Assembly: GCF_021190955.1 (NCBI RefSeq)
Contig: NZ_JAIOAO010000001.1
Location: 2,108,001 to 2,172,000 of the forward strand
DNA: 64,000 bases
Reading direction: 5' to 3'
Source: Parachryseolinea silvisoli
GTDB taxonomy: Bacteria; Bacteroidota; Bacteroidia; Cytophagales; Cyclobacteriaceae
The notes beneath the pieces were generated by a model, which was not told the origin of the DNA, did not search any database, and worked only from the letters and a program-made list of their open reading frames with translations. A program made the translations under genes and the position numbers. The first letter of the stretch is position 1, and every line of letters begins with the position of its first letter. Below, in pieces: positions 27,533 through 37,064 of the stretch.

Positions 27533-30500
27533 TCAAATAACCTCCGGCTTATACTGAATGTGTTCATCTGCATCGGGCTGGTTGATTTCCTGGTGGACCG
27601 GCTGAGGTTTTATAAACCAGAAGTAGAGCACCGGTACTACAAACAATGTCATCACCATAGAGAAGACAAGTCCTAACGCCAACACACTTCCCAGCGGTGA
27701 CCACAATGGAGATTTGCTTAAAATCATCGGAACAACACCGATAGCCGCTGCAGAAGAGGTTAGGAAAATTGGTCTCATTCTTCGTTTAGCGGATGCAATG
27801 GCCGCAGCCTTCAGCGCATATCCATGTTCGCGAATTAATTCATCGGCATAATCAACCAGGATGATTCCGTTGCGCACCACAATTCCCATCAGACTTATAA
27901 TGCCAATGAAAGCAGTGAAGCCCATCGGGTTGCCTGTTAAAAATAGTCCCAGCATGGCACCCAGCAAGCTCAGCGGAAATGCGGCCAGCACAATCAACAC
28001 CTTACCGATGCTTTTGAATTGAAATAACAGCGTAAGGAAAATGAGCATCAGACTAATCAGTAATGACTTGCCCATATCCGGCGATGTTTCTCCGGAGGAC
28101 TCCACTTCACCTCCGTAGTTGATCGAAATACCCTCGGGCAAAGTAAGTGCAGCAATTTTTGGTTTGACTTCATTGACAATCGTAGTTGCCGTGACTCCTA
28201 ACTGAGCCTCAGATCGCACCGTGAGTGTACGAAGTCCATTGCGGTGAGCAATAACACCCGTATGCCACGCAGGTTGAAGCTCCACTACATCTTTGAGTGG
28301 TACCTTTGTATTGTATTGCGACGTGACGTAGATGTTTTGAAGCTTATCCAGGCTGTCCCGGTTTTTCCCGTCCAGTCGCAGAACGATGTCGATGGACTTA
28401 TCATCTTCCCATAGTGTGGATACGATGTTCCCTTTTATCTCACCGCCTAATGTTTGTGTAATCGCAGCATGACTTACACCCAGGCGGCTCGCAGCATCTT
28501 CCTTAATGATGGCGCGTACACCGAAGTAATCATCCTGATAGTCCGTGCGGATCCAATTGGTTCCTTTCGCCTTTTCGACAATGGCCGCTATTTGCGCAGC
28601 GACTTTTTTCTGATCTTTCAGATTGTCTCCTACAACACGAATTTCAACCGGGGCCGGAGTTTCCTTATTGGACAACTGTCTTACCCGAACGAAGCCGTTG
28701 GGCAGAAAATTATTAAACTTCGGCAAGTATTCTTCGATGAGGTCAACGGTAGCTTGTTCACTGGTTGTGTTAATAAATATTTGCGCAAAATTCTCACGTG
28801 GTGTTTCCGGTGCATATGTAGCATGGAATCGCGGAGAAGAAGTTCCCACAAAGCTGGCGGTGGTTACAATGCGAGGATCACCTTTTATTGCTGCTTCTAC
28901 TTTCTCTACAGCCCGGGCTGTTTCTGAGACGTCGGTTCCGTTTTGCATCCACAACTCCAGATTAAATTGGTTTCGCTCCGCCATCGGAAACAGTTCTTCT
29001 TGCACATTTCCACCGATAACCATGGCAAGAAAGACAGAGAACAGTCCCGTGAACATGGTTAACTTCGGCCAGCGGAAACAGAACTCAACCGCGTGGTTAA
29101 ATCCCTCTTGTAAATAATCCAGTACGTTCTTCTTTACAGGGCGGTCTGCCACATGGTGCTTAAGTCCTTTTTTCAAAAAGACATAGCACATGTACGGTGT
29201 CAGCAGCAGGGCCACTAAAAATGAAGCGAATAGCGCAATAGACACTGCAATTGGCAACGACACAATGAACTCTTTGGGAAGTCCTCTCAGTACAAAGGCC
29301 AGGGGCATGAAGGCAAAAATAATAGCTGCGGTTGCCGTGAACACGGGCACCATTAACTGCGTAGCACTTTGCCATGCGGCCGTCCAGTTTGCAACACCTT
29401 CGTCGAGTTTTTCGATGTAATTATCTACGATTACAATCGCATCATCGACCACCATACCCAGTACAACAATGAGCGCAGCCAGTGACACCTGGTGAATTTC
29501 TATCCCTACTAAATTAAGGATGGCAAAGGTTATGGCAATAGATACCGGTGCAGCAATCGCGGATATCGAAGCAACGCGAAACGGTAGCAGTAACATGACA
29601 ACCACAATGACAGCCGCGATGGCGATTCCAAACTCGACCATAAAGTGACTTACCCGTTCGCGCACTACCTCTGGCTGATCAACGATGGTGTTGATGCTGA
29701 CATCTGCGGGTAAGGTCTTCTTTACTTCATCAATTCTCTCTTTCAGATCATCTCCTAAGTAAACAATATTATTCCCCGGCTGCATCTGCACCGTCAGCAT
29801 CATTACCTTGTCACTCCCCACCTTTATAAAACTATTCACCTCTTCATAGCGTCTTTCAATACGTGCTACATCTTTCAGACGAACGACTTTGCCGTCCGGA
29901 GTGCTGAAAATAATCTGGTTACCAATAGCGGCCTCATCTTTATACCGACTGTTTGCAAAAATGGGAACATTGCTGGCCGAGAGGGTAATGTCCCCCGTGT
30001 AGTTGGTTACGTTCTGTGCTTGTAATACGGCTGACAGCGAGGCAAAATCAAATCCATATTGCTGCATCTTCTCATCGTCTACGACGATGTAGATTTGTTG
30101 ACGTTGCCCGCCATATCGGTTGATCTTGGACACTTCCGGAATGGTCTTAATGCCATCCTCCAATTTGTCCAGGTAGTTTTCCATTTCAGCATAGCTTCTA
30201 CCGGGCGCACTCACTGTGATCATTTGTGCCACCACGTCACCGAACTCGCTGTTGACAATCGGACCTTGCACGCCCGGCGGAAGTGTTGGACGCAATGTGC
30301 TGTTCAGACCATGCTGCAGTGTACTCCAAAACTTCTTGGGGTCTTTTACATTATCGTTTAACTCTGCGATAATGACAACCTGTCCTTCCTTGGTTTCCGA
30401 GCGCGTCTTTGCTTTTTTGATTTCTTCAAAACTGAAGAGGAATTGCTCTATTTTATCAGTCACTTGCTTTTCAACCTGGAGCTCGTCCGCGCCCGGATAA

Positions 30501-30664
30501 AGTGCAAAGACAATACCTTGTCGCACGGTAATTCGCGGATCTTCACTTCGAGGCATTGTGATCAACGCCACGATACCAACAACGACCAGTAATCCGGCAA
30601 TCAGCAACGATAGCTGGCTATACTTCATCGAAGCCTCAATAATATTTATTCTGCGTTTTTTCAT
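27533..30664 (-). CDS. Efflux RND transporter permease (AcrB/MexF-like)
   Basis: 1043 residues, the usual length for an inner-membrane RND pump of 12 membrane segments with two periplasmic loops. The N-terminus starts with a cytosolic segment and TM1 (LSLLIAGLLVVVGIVALITM). The proton-relay Asp pair is intact in VVDDAIVIVDNY near residue 405, and the family motif MVVRNGIILVDYADEL is in the second half. It exports small molecules by proton antiport. Its substrate cannot be told from sequence. It sits in an operon with the adaptor and the TolC-like channel. Confidence 0.95.
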   Translation of the reverse strand: MKKRRINIIEASMKYSQLSLLIAGLLVVVGIVALITMPRSEDPRITVRQGIVFALYPGADELQVEKQVTDKIEQFLFSFEEIKKAKTRSETKEGQVVIIAELNDNVKDPKKFWSTLQHGLNSTLRPTLPPGVQGPIVNSEFGDVVAQMITVSAPGRSYAEMENYLDKLEDGIKTIPEVSKINRYGGQRQQIYIVVDDEKMQQYGFDFASLSAVLQAQNVTNYTGDITLSASNVPIFANSRYKDEAAIGNQIIFSTPDGKVVRLKDVARIERRYEEVNSFIKVGSDKVMMLTVQMQPGNNIVYLGDDLKERIDEVKKTLPADVSINTIVDQPEVVRERVSHFMVEFGIAIAAVIVVVMLLLPFRVASISAIAAPVSIAITFAILNLVGIEIHQVSLAALIVVLGMVVDDAIVIVDNYIEKLDEGVANWTAAWQSATQLMVPVFTATAAIIFAFMPLAFVLRGLPKEFIVSLPIAVSIALFASFLVALLLTPYMCYVFLKKGLKHHVADRPVKKNVLDYLQEGFNHAVEFCFRWPKLTMFTGLFSVFLAMVIGGNVQEELFPMAERNQFNLELWMQNGTDVSETARAVEKVEAAIKGDPRIVTTASFVGTSSPRFHATYAPETPRENFAQIFINTTSEQATVDLIEEYLPKFNNFLPNGFVRVRQLSNKETPAPVEIRVVGDNLKDQKKVAAQIAAIVEKAKGTNWIRTDYQDDYFGVRAIIKEDAASRLGVSHAAITQTLGGEIKGNIVSTLWEDDKSIDIVLRLDGKNRDSLDKLQNIYVTSQYNTKVPLKDVVELQPAWHTGVIAHRNGLRTLTVRSEAQLGVTATTIVNEVKPKIAALTLPEGISINYGGEVESSGETSPDMGKSLLISLMLIFLTLLFQFKSIGKVLIVLAAFPLSLLGAMLGLFLTGNPMGFTAFIGIISLMGIVVRNGIILVDYADELIREHGYALKAAAIASAKRRMRPIFLTSSAAAIGVVPMILSKSPLWSPLGSVLALGLVFSMVMTLFVVPVLYFWFIKPQPVHQEINQPDADEHIQYKPEVI

Positions 30665-30703
30665 TTGTATCTGCTTATCTAATCATTGTAAATACAGGGC
30701 TGC

Positions 30704-31729
30704 TCAAAGTGCTACGGTTTGGCCGTCTTTCAGCTGGTTCTGTCCCTGGATGATTACCCGGTCGCCAATGTGAAGTCCTTCTGAAACAATGATCTCATTC
30801 ATCGACAAACCATTGATAACAATTCTCTTTTTAATCGCTCTGTTTTTGTCGTCTACAATAAAAACGTAGGTGAACTCTTCCGGATCTCGCACTACGGCAT
30901 CAGCCGGTACGGTCAACACCTCACGTTTGTGATCAGTCGAGATATTTATGTTTGCCAACATGCCGGGAAGAAGTTTTCCGTCCGCGTTCGCCAGGCGCAC
31001 TTTCACTTCAAAGCTTCGTGTAGAAGCATCCGCTTGTGGGTTGAGGATGCTGATTTTTCCACTCCTTGTATCCTTGATAGCAGGAATGGAGACAGTTGCC
31101 CCGGTACCGATCGCAAGCTTACTGATTTCACTTTCCGAGACTGAAATTTTTGCATAGACCAAATCGGTCTTCACAATGGTGAAGGCCGTGATGCCGCTGG
31201 AGGCGATAGCACCTTTTTCAATTTCTTTTGCCGTAACAATGCCGGCGAATGGTGCATACAGTTTGGTATCCGCCAGTCGCTTCGCAGCAATACTCTTGTT
31301 CGCTTTTGCTTGTGACAGTGCAACCTTGGCCGTCAGATGCTCGCGGGCAGGCAAGCTCCCTTTTACATAGAGCTCATCGAGTCGGTTGAAATTATCCTGT
31401 GCTTGCTCAAGTGAAGCTTCTGCCAGAAGAACGTTGTTTTGATATTCGATGGTTTCTATGGAAGCCAGCAATTGTCCTTCCGTGACGTGTTGTCCCTCTT
31501 CCACATATACAGCCGTCACCCTGCCGGGGACGAGAAATCCCAGTGCCACCGAATTATCGGCTTCTATTGATCCACTATAGGAAAGTGTCTCTGCAATTCC
31601 ATTGGCCGTTAATTGCCGCGTACTGACTTTCAAAGTCGGAACAGTTACCGCGTTGTCCTCTTTTTTTGCACAACTTGCCAGCAGGGCGACTGCCAGGATT
31701 ACGAAGGACAATTGTTTAAATACATTCAT
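30704..31729 (-). CDS. Efflux RND transporter periplasmic adaptor subunit
   Basis: 341 residues. The lipobox LLASCAKK predicts a lipid anchor. The lipoyl/barrel-sandwich halves are VALGFLVPGRVTAVYVEEGQ and KLYAPFAGIVTAKEIEKGAI. The hairpin between them is formed by ASLEQAQDNFNRLDELYVKG and KVALSQAKANKS. The beta-barrel and membrane-proximal domain follow. It links the RND pump to the TolC-like duct. It starts the structural part of the operon, 58 bp after an SDR-like gene. Confidence 0.95.
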   Translation of the reverse strand: MNVFKQLSFVILAVALLASCAKKEDNAVTVPTLKVSTRQLTANGIAETLSYSGSIEADNSVALGFLVPGRVTAVYVEEGQHVTEGQLLASIETIEYQNNVLLAEASLEQAQDNFNRLDELYVKGSLPAREHLTAKVALSQAKANKSIAAKRLADTKLYAPFAGIVTAKEIEKGAIASSGITAFTIVKTDLVYAKISVSESEISKLAIGTGATVSIPAIKDTRSGKISILNPQADASTRSFEVKVRLANADGKLLPGMLANINISTDHKREVLTVPADAVVRDPEEFTYVFIVDDKNRAIKKRIVINGLSMNEIIVSEGLHIGDRVIIQGQNQLKDGQTVAL

Positions 31730-31787
31730 AAAAATTAGTCGTTTTGTTTTTTAAATTGGGTATGGATACTAAACCGTCGAATAGAGT

Positions 31788-32486
31788 TTATTGTATAGTG
31801 TTCGTGAGCAGGTGGTTGGATGCTGTATGGAACAGTGACCTTGTCTGGTTAACGTTGTCCTGATAGAGGTCAAGAATGTAGGCAGCTTCCTTCGCTCTAT
31901 CGACGTTTTCATTTTCGGGATGCGAGAATACATGGTAGTAGTGCACGCCATATACGCCTACTTCACGATCAAGTTCCTTTGATAGCTCCATCTGTAGCAG
32001 GCTGGCAATCCGGCCCAGGGGTGATGGCGCACCTGTTTTTTGAACAGGGTCATTACAGATCTGGATGAAGGTGCCACGTCTGTGCTGTTTCATCAGCGGA
32101 AGCACAAGTCTGGCAGACATAAACCAATACGACATACTTTCGCATTGCATCGTATCCCATGAAACATAATCCAGTTCGGTAAGCGGCAGCGAGGGATAGG
32201 TAGTGCAGGATAGAGTAATGACCAGGTCTATTCTTCCGTAATTGGATTGAATATGATCCGTGATCTCTTTTGACCTTTCGTAGTCCATCGGGTCAGTGAC
32301 CAGTGTCACTAATGAACCGGTGGAAATATCGGCTACTTCATTCTTAATTTGAAGAATGGTGTCGGCATTGGACGCCGGAACAATTACCAGCGCATCACGC
32401 TGAAGGAGCTGCCGAATAATAGCAATCTCCAGTGGTTGCGTAAGGCCGGCAACGATTGAAATAATATTTTTTGATGACCTGTCCAT
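31788..32486 (-). CDS. Degenerate short-chain dehydrogenase-like protein
   Basis: 232 residues with a Rossmann-like pattern and the overall order of an SDR: a first strand SIVAGLTQP, then VTDPMDYERS, IQSNYGRIDLVITLS, and GTFIQICNDP with a helix GRIASLLQMELSKEL. However, the cofactor motif TGxxxGxG reads AGLTQPLEI, the NNAG motif is LSCTT and the YxxxK of the active site is missing. It is therefore likely a non-catalytic SDR relative. It lies between the AraC gene (73 bp) and the RND adaptor (58 bp) on the same strand, in what looks like one operon. Confidence 0.75.
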   Translation of the reverse strand: MDRSSKNIISIVAGLTQPLEIAIIRQLLQRDALVIVPASNADTILQIKNEVADISTGSLVTLVTDPMDYERSKEITDHIQSNYGRIDLVITLSCTTYPSLPLTELDYVSWDTMQCESMSYWFMSARLVLPLMKQHRRGTFIQICNDPVQKTGAPSPLGRIASLLQMELSKELDREVGVYGVHYYHVFSHPENENVDRAKEAAYILDLYQDNVNQTRSLFHTASNHLLTNTIQ

Positions 32487-32559
32487 AGTGATTGTCGTCC
32501 TTCAGGACGGCAATGCGAAAATGGAGTACACGTAACGTGTAAAGAATGTTGAAATGTAC

Positions 32560-33612
32560 TTAAGTTATGTCTGAAAGTATTCGTTCTTGAGAAGGGACTG
32601 ACAATTCTTCTTTTATAACAAACGTCTGTTGTTTACTCTTGCGATATTCGGATGGTGTAAGACCTGTTTTATTTTTAAAAAACTTACTGAAGAAAAACTG
32701 ATCACTGAACTGCAATAAAACAGCAACCTGTCCGATGGAACAAGCTGGATCATTGAGCAGAATCATCGCTTCCGTGATAACCATCTCGTCAATTAAGTCT
32801 CCTGCTGTTTTGCCTGCCACCTCTTTCACCGTTTGTGTTAAGTAACGGGGAGTGATAGCAAGTTGACCGGCGTAAAATTGGACACTCCGTTCTTCCTTGT
32901 ACCACTTTATTAACAACTTCATAAAGCGCGCAGTAATATCCTGTTTGCGCGTAGGTTTTGATTTTAATTCCTGATGATGATGATAGAAAACGTTTATCAA
33001 TTCATAAATCACAAGGCTAAAGTTATGCTGAATAATCTCTTGTGAGAACTCATTCTTTTCCCGGGTGACGATATTGGCATAAAGCATTTTAAAAATGCCC
33101 GACAACAATGCGATCTCTTCCTTTTCCAAAACCAGGTGCGTGCTCAGATTCGGCCCCAGCAACTTAAAGGCGGAGATATATTTCTGATAGATGCCTGCCT
33201 TCAGTAGAAAATCGTTTGAGAAAGAGATACAGGCACTGGAGATAAATTCCGATGAACCGGTGAATTGACAAATCGTTCCCGGTTCAATTAAAACAAATTC
33301 ACCTTCGCGTATGACATGATTTACCAGATTCAGCTTCAACGATAATTCGCCTGCGCTAACCATGCAGACAAAATATTGGTCAAATCGAAATGGATAGAAA
33401 ATCGGAATCGCCTTTCTTTCGTTCTCTGTAACAGTCACCTGAAGTCCATCGATCTGTCTGGGCTGACCTAGAATGATGAGTAACTCCGAAAATGTGTGTG
33501 TACGTACTGACTGGTTGTCACCGTTTATTAGGTCCATCACCTCAGGATTAGGTTCCAACCATAAAAGACGAGGCGACCATGATTTTATTTTAACAGTCAC
33601 GAATTCACGCAA
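32560..33612 (-). CDS. AraC family transcriptional regulator
   Basis: 350 residues. An N-terminal AraC-ligand-like region (HTFSELLIILGQPRQIDG, FYPFRFDQYFVCMVSAGEL) precedes an AraC double helix-turn-helix (QLAITPRYLTQTVKEVAGK, then IGQVAVLLQFSDQFFFSKFF with KTGLTPSEYR). The gene heads a co-directional run with the SDR-like protein and the three efflux genes, so it is the probable regulator of that pump. Its own promoter was not identified. Confidence 0.93.
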   Translation of the reverse strand: MREFVTVKIKSWSPRLLWLEPNPEVMDLINGDNQSVRTHTFSELLIILGQPRQIDGLQVTVTENERKAIPIFYPFRFDQYFVCMVSAGELSLKLNLVNHVIREGEFVLIEPGTICQFTGSSEFISSACISFSNDFLLKAGIYQKYISAFKLLGPNLSTHLVLEKEEIALLSGIFKMLYANIVTREKNEFSQEIIQHNFSLVIYELINVFYHHHQELKSKPTRKQDITARFMKLLIKWYKEERSVQFYAGQLAITPRYLTQTVKEVAGKTAGDLIDEMVITEAMILLNDPACSIGQVAVLLQFSDQFFFSKFFKNKTGLTPSEYRKSKQQTFVIKEELSVPSQERILSDIT

Positions 33613-33655
33613 ACGGTTGTAATAGCACTAAATACGTGGTAATCAGATGCTGAAC

Positions 33656-34159
33656 TCAGATTTTATTCATTTGAAAATAAGTGGCCATGTCAATTGAGGA
33701 TACGTTTACGTAGTCTGCCTGGCGTAGAAGCGTCACCAATTGCCCCCGATGGTAGGTAGAATGATTAATGACATGTGCTACTGTCTCCCAAAACGGCATT
33801 TGACCTATACGACCGGTCCTGGGGTATTTGAAAATGATACTTTGTGAATAATTCCCTTCTGGAAAACTATTCACAAGCGTGCTGATATCGGCTGATGCCT
33901 TATTCCAAATTTCAAGTAATCCATCTTTAGTCCCCTTGAATTGCGTCGATAAAAATATTGGTTCAGGAATATGCGCCCAAAGATCGACCCAATACTTTTC
34001 TGCGCTGACGATATGAATTGCCGTTTGACTTATACTATTGAAACTGCTGACGATAACTTGCTCCCATTGTTCATCACTAATTTGCTGTAGCCATTCCATG
34101 GCTCTATTATCCGCCCAATGATTGTAGTCCGCTATTTGTATGAGATAATTCTTTGCCAT
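33656..34159 (-). CDS. DinB family protein
   Basis: 167 residues of the DinB/YfiT four-helix fold. The start is LIQIADYNHWADNRAMEWLQ. The metal triad fits His48 (TAIHIVSAEKYW) and the pair in HVINHSTYHRGQ. Members of this family are damage-inducible or thiol-dependent transferases; this one has no known substrate. It lies between the AraC gene and an SDR gene and has no obvious operon partner. Confidence 0.9.
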   Translation of the reverse strand: MAKNYLIQIADYNHWADNRAMEWLQQISDEQWEQVIVSSFNSISQTAIHIVSAEKYWVDLWAHIPEPIFLSTQFKGTKDGLLEIWNKASADISTLVNSFPEGNYSQSIIFKYPRTGRIGQMPFWETVAHVINHSTYHRGQLVTLLRQADYVNVSSIDMATYFQMNKI

Positions 34160-34310
34160 AATCTTCTTCTTTGTTTTGATGATGGATCAAAAGTAGTTGT
34201 GAAGAAGCGGCCGGAACGATAGGTAATCGTTCAGAAAGTATGGCTACACGTTCAAATTGATAATGGATACCGTTTAAGCCTTCCAGTTTTCGAAAAAACC
34301 ATGAATGAAA

Positions 34311-34341
34311 TTACCGTGGCCAGTCGGACTGGCCACGGTAA
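34311..34341 (-). terminator. Perfect 15-bp palindrome, probable terminator
   Basis: TTACCGTGGCCAGTC and its exact complement enclose a single G at 34326. On the minus strand the hairpin follows the SDR stop at 34371 by 30 bp and is trailed by TTTCATTC, a weak T-run. A regulatory role is possible. Confidence 0.6.
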
Positions 34342-34370
34342 AAAGACAGAGATAAAAATGACATTGCGAA

Positions 34371-35141
34371 TCACAGCCTGGCGCCGCCGGTGGCGTCTAT
34401 AAATTGTCCGGTGATCCAACGCGCGGTTGGCGACGCGAGAAGCGCTACTACGTCGGCGACATCTTCGGGCTGACCGACGCGCTTGAAAACGGACTGGCTT
34501 GATGCGAACGCGGTGGCGTCAGGATTGGCCAGCCAGTCCCTGGTCATGTCCGTGAGGGTATAGCCGGGGACAACGGTGTTTACGGTGATGTTGCGTGGGC
34601 CGAAGTGTGGCGCCAGGGCCAGTGTCATTGTTTCGATAGCTCCTTTTGACGCGGCATACGCCACGTGGGTGGGACCGGCAATTCTGGTAAAGCCGGTGGA
34701 GATGTTGATAATTCTTCCGTTTTCGCGTAGCAGCTCGCTGAAGCGCTGAATCAGGAAAAAAGGAGATTTTAAATTGACATCGACGATGTCATCGAAATCT
34801 GCTTCCGTGGTTTGTTCCAGGAGAAGCCCTGGAGCGATGCCGGCATTATTCACCAATATATCTACCCCCGGCGATTCTACGTTTTGTTCCAGGGCGGTTT
34901 TAAAGGTCGTCCAGATTTTGTCGGCAGCTTTTTTACCTTCCTTCAGATCGGCCTGAATGATGACGCCATCACTGCCGAGTTCACGTATGCTGTTCAGTAC
35001 GCGTTGCACGGCCTCTGCATCGCTGCTGTAGTGTATGCCGATAAATGAAACACCTTGTTCTGCAAGTTTTTTTACAATCGCGGCGCCAATGCCGCGGCTT
35101 CCGCCCGTGACCAGGGCGGTTCTTCCTTTATGTTTCTTCAT
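34371..35141 (-). CDS. SDR family oxidoreductase
   Basis: 256 residues, a classical short-chain dehydrogenase close to FabG/3-oxoacyl reductase and glucose-dehydrogenase-like groups. TGGSRGIGAAI is the cofactor loop, DILVNNAG the structural motif, INISTGF holds the catalytic Ser and YAASKGA holds Tyr and Lys. The closing WITGQFIDATGGARL is typical of the family. The substrate is unknown. A perfect palindrome, probably the terminator, lies downstream. Confidence 0.93.
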   Translation of the reverse strand: MKKHKGRTALVTGGSRGIGAAIVKKLAEQGVSFIGIHYSSDAEAVQRVLNSIRELGSDGVIIQADLKEGKKAADKIWTTFKTALEQNVESPGVDILVNNAGIAPGLLLEQTTEADFDDIVDVNLKSPFFLIQRFSELLRENGRIINISTGFTRIAGPTHVAYAASKGAIETMTLALAPHFGPRNITVNTVVPGYTLTDMTRDWLANPDATAFASSQSVFKRVGQPEDVADVVALLASPTARWITGQFIDATGGARL

Positions 35142-35339
35142 GATTACGATTGATACTTTATAGTAAACCGGTCGTTCCAGCTTCTGGGAAGCAAAGCTAG
35201 ATTCGGAGAATGTATTTTAGCAACGTTGTATCAAAAAGTAATAGTAACCTCGAGGTAACAAGGTAACATCTCGCGACGTATTTACCTCCGTTAAAATGTC
35301 ATCTTAATCCGCTATGATAACCACGATTAAGTAAGGACA

Positions 35340-35810
35340 TTAAAAATTATCATTATTATTCTGTTCGATCAGTGCCACCATCTTTGAATTAAAGGTTGTC
35401 AGACCTGTTCCCAACTTGTTAAAAAAATCCAGATCGACAGCTTCCACACAGATAATAGCTTTTTGCAGTACCCTTTCCCCATGCGGGGTCAGTTTGATAG
35501 TCTTCGCCCTCGTATCTATCGGGTGCTCATGGCGGGTGATGAATTCCTTCTCCTCCAACGTCCGCAATACCTTTGATACCATCATCCTGTCCGCATTACC
35601 CTGATTGGCTATATCGACCTGCGTAACCTCGTTACTTTCCCTCGATAACCAGGCTAATGCACAGAGCAGCGCGAACTGGGTATGCGTCAGGTCTAAAGGA
35701 TCTAAGACCCGCTTTTGTTTTCTCTGCCACAACATGGTCACTTGTCCCAGAAGATAACCCGGACTGTCTTCGGGCTTCCTAAAATGAAATTCAATTTTCT
35801 TTTTGGGCAT
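35340..35810 (-). CDS. MarR family transcriptional regulator
   Basis: 156 residues from the ATG at 35810 (MPKKKIEFHF), because the longer frame starts with a Ser/Gly-rich stretch that looks non-coding. The winged helix is visible: LDLTHTQFALLCALAWLS, the recognition helix GNADRMMVSKVLRTLEEKEF, and the wing RHEHPIDTRAKTIKLTPHGE. MarR proteins are dimeric repressors of stress and efflux genes. It follows a VOC gene by 100 bp on the same strand. The VOC gene carries a perfect palindrome across its promoter, a candidate site for this repressor. Confidence 0.92.
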   Translation of the reverse strand: MPKKKIEFHFRKPEDSPGYLLGQVTMLWQRKQKRVLDPLDLTHTQFALLCALAWLSRESNEVTQVDIANQGNADRMMVSKVLRTLEEKEFITRHEHPIDTRAKTIKLTPHGERVLQKAIICVEAVDLDFFNKLGTGLTTFNSKMVALIEQNNNDNF

Positions 35811-35910
35811 AGTCTTTTTGTAGCGTCTGTAAAGAAGTCCGTTCAAAGTCGACCCGGTTGATCCCGAAAAAAAAACCAACCGGAATGGATATGAGTAATA
35901 ATCGATATGT

Positions 35911-36273
35911 TTAGTTTGATTTCAGAAAGGTGATGTTGTATCCATCGGGGTCTTTGGCAATAATGATTTTCCCGAAAGGTGTTACCTGGATCGGCCCCAA
36001 CAGTGTCACATTCTTTGCTAATAACTGGGCCTGCAGGTCCTCTATTTCCCCGTCGATTGCGAACCAGAGTGAGGCCCCGATACCCAGTTCTTTTCCTTCC
36101 AGGTTACCGATTGGCGTTCTAATGGCAAAACTTGCCTCACCCTTGTTGTATCTAAAAACACAGGCATGTGGGTTGGGAATTCCTGCTTCCTCAAACCCTA
36201 GTTTTGTGGTGTAAAACCCTTTCGAGGTTTCCAGATCCCTAACCTGAAGGGATGCAAATTCTAATTTTCTCAT
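35911..36273 (-). CDS. VOC (glyoxalase/bleomycin resistance) family protein
   Basis: 120 residues from the ATG at 36273, which begins the fold directly (MRKLEFASLQVRDLETSKGF). The fold is recognised by YTTKLGFEEAGIPN, then KELGIGASLWFAIDG and the closing motif IIAKDPDGYNITFL. The metal-binding His and Glu are only partly kept, so it may not be a glyoxalase. A strong promoter lies immediately upstream inside a palindrome, and a MarR gene is 100 bp downstream. Confidence 0.9.
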   Translation of the reverse strand: MRKLEFASLQVRDLETSKGFYTTKLGFEEAGIPNPHACVFRYNKGEASFAIRTPIGNLEGKELGIGASLWFAIDGEIEDLQAQLLAKNVTLLGPIQVTPFGKIIIAKDPDGYNITFLKSN

Positions 36274-36287
36274 CGCGCTTATTTTTT

Positions 36288-36328
36288 TTGTTGTCACAAA
36301 TATAATATACGTGACAACAATATGCAAA
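36288..36328 (-). promoter_or_regulatory. VOC gene promoter overlapped by a perfect palindromic operator
   Basis: On the minus strand, TTTG (36325-36328) and TATATTTG (36297-36304) are 20 nt apart, a full Bacteroidota promoter. A perfect inverted repeat with 10-bp arms covers the -7 element and start site: TTGTTGTCAC (36288-36297) and GTGACAACAA (36311-36320), spacer 13 nt. Repressor binding would block transcription. Confidence 0.75.
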
Positions 36329-36403
36329 TACCCCCGATACTGTCGCTACTAAGGCACTCAATCACACGAAGATAACTTTGTGACTTCGTGGCTATTGCAT
36401 TCT

Positions 36404-36958
36404 TTAATCTTTTACTCTCTCATAATAGAGCATCACTTGCCCGGCCTTAAAAGTTTTAGTCTTCGTTAACGTGAGAATCAATCGTTCAGGGATATTCTTA
36501 AACAGAAGTAATCCGTCCTGCGCAATCACCGGATGAATACAAAGGTGATATTCATCAATCAAATCAAGCTTCGTTAACGCATTAATCAAGCTTGGACTTC
36601 CAATCAGAACATCCTTACCCGGTTGTTTCTTCAATGACCGAACTTCCTCCTCAAGGCTTTTTTTGGCAAGAACAGAATTTTCCCAGCTAAGAGACTGCCG
36701 TGTGCGTGAGAAAACAACTTTCTGAATATTGTGCAAAGCAACTGCAAATTCGTCCATTGACTTTTCTCCGCTAGGATTTTTAACCAGCCTGGGCCAGTAG
36801 TCTTCCATAAGCTCGTACGTGGTTCTTCCATAAAGAATAATATCTGATCCCCGGATTACTTCCGTGTAATGATCGTGTACGCCTTCGTCGGCGAGTCCGG
36901 AAGTATGATCACACGAACCGTTGAGCATTATATTTAAGGTCGCGACTATTTTAGCCAT
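36404..36958 (-). CDS. Dihydrofolate reductase family protein (RibD C-terminal type)
   Basis: 184 residues. The start MAKIVATLNIMLNGSC is the family opening, followed by GSDIILYGRTTYELMEDYWP and a nucleotide-binding region KDVLIGSPSLINALTK. The end (LTLTKTKTFKAGQVMLYYE) is typical. These proteins resemble the reductase half of RibD, but most members are uncharacterised NADPH reductases. It is monocistronic on the minus strand, 131 bp upstream of the VOC gene and unlikely to share its promoter. Confidence 0.9.
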   Translation of the reverse strand: MAKIVATLNIMLNGSCDHTSGLADEGVHDHYTEVIRGSDIILYGRTTYELMEDYWPRLVKNPSGEKSMDEFAVALHNIQKVVFSRTRQSLSWENSVLAKKSLEEEVRSLKKQPGKDVLIGSPSLINALTKLDLIDEYHLCIHPVIAQDGLLLFKNIPERLILTLTKTKTFKAGQVMLYYERVKD

Positions 36959-37064
36959 GTCGATTATTTTTAGTGTCTACGAATGTCGGAAGTAATGACT
37001 TTTATCATAGCGTTAAATCGCGACAATTTCCGGTGGCATTTGTGACAATTTGTTATTACTGTCG

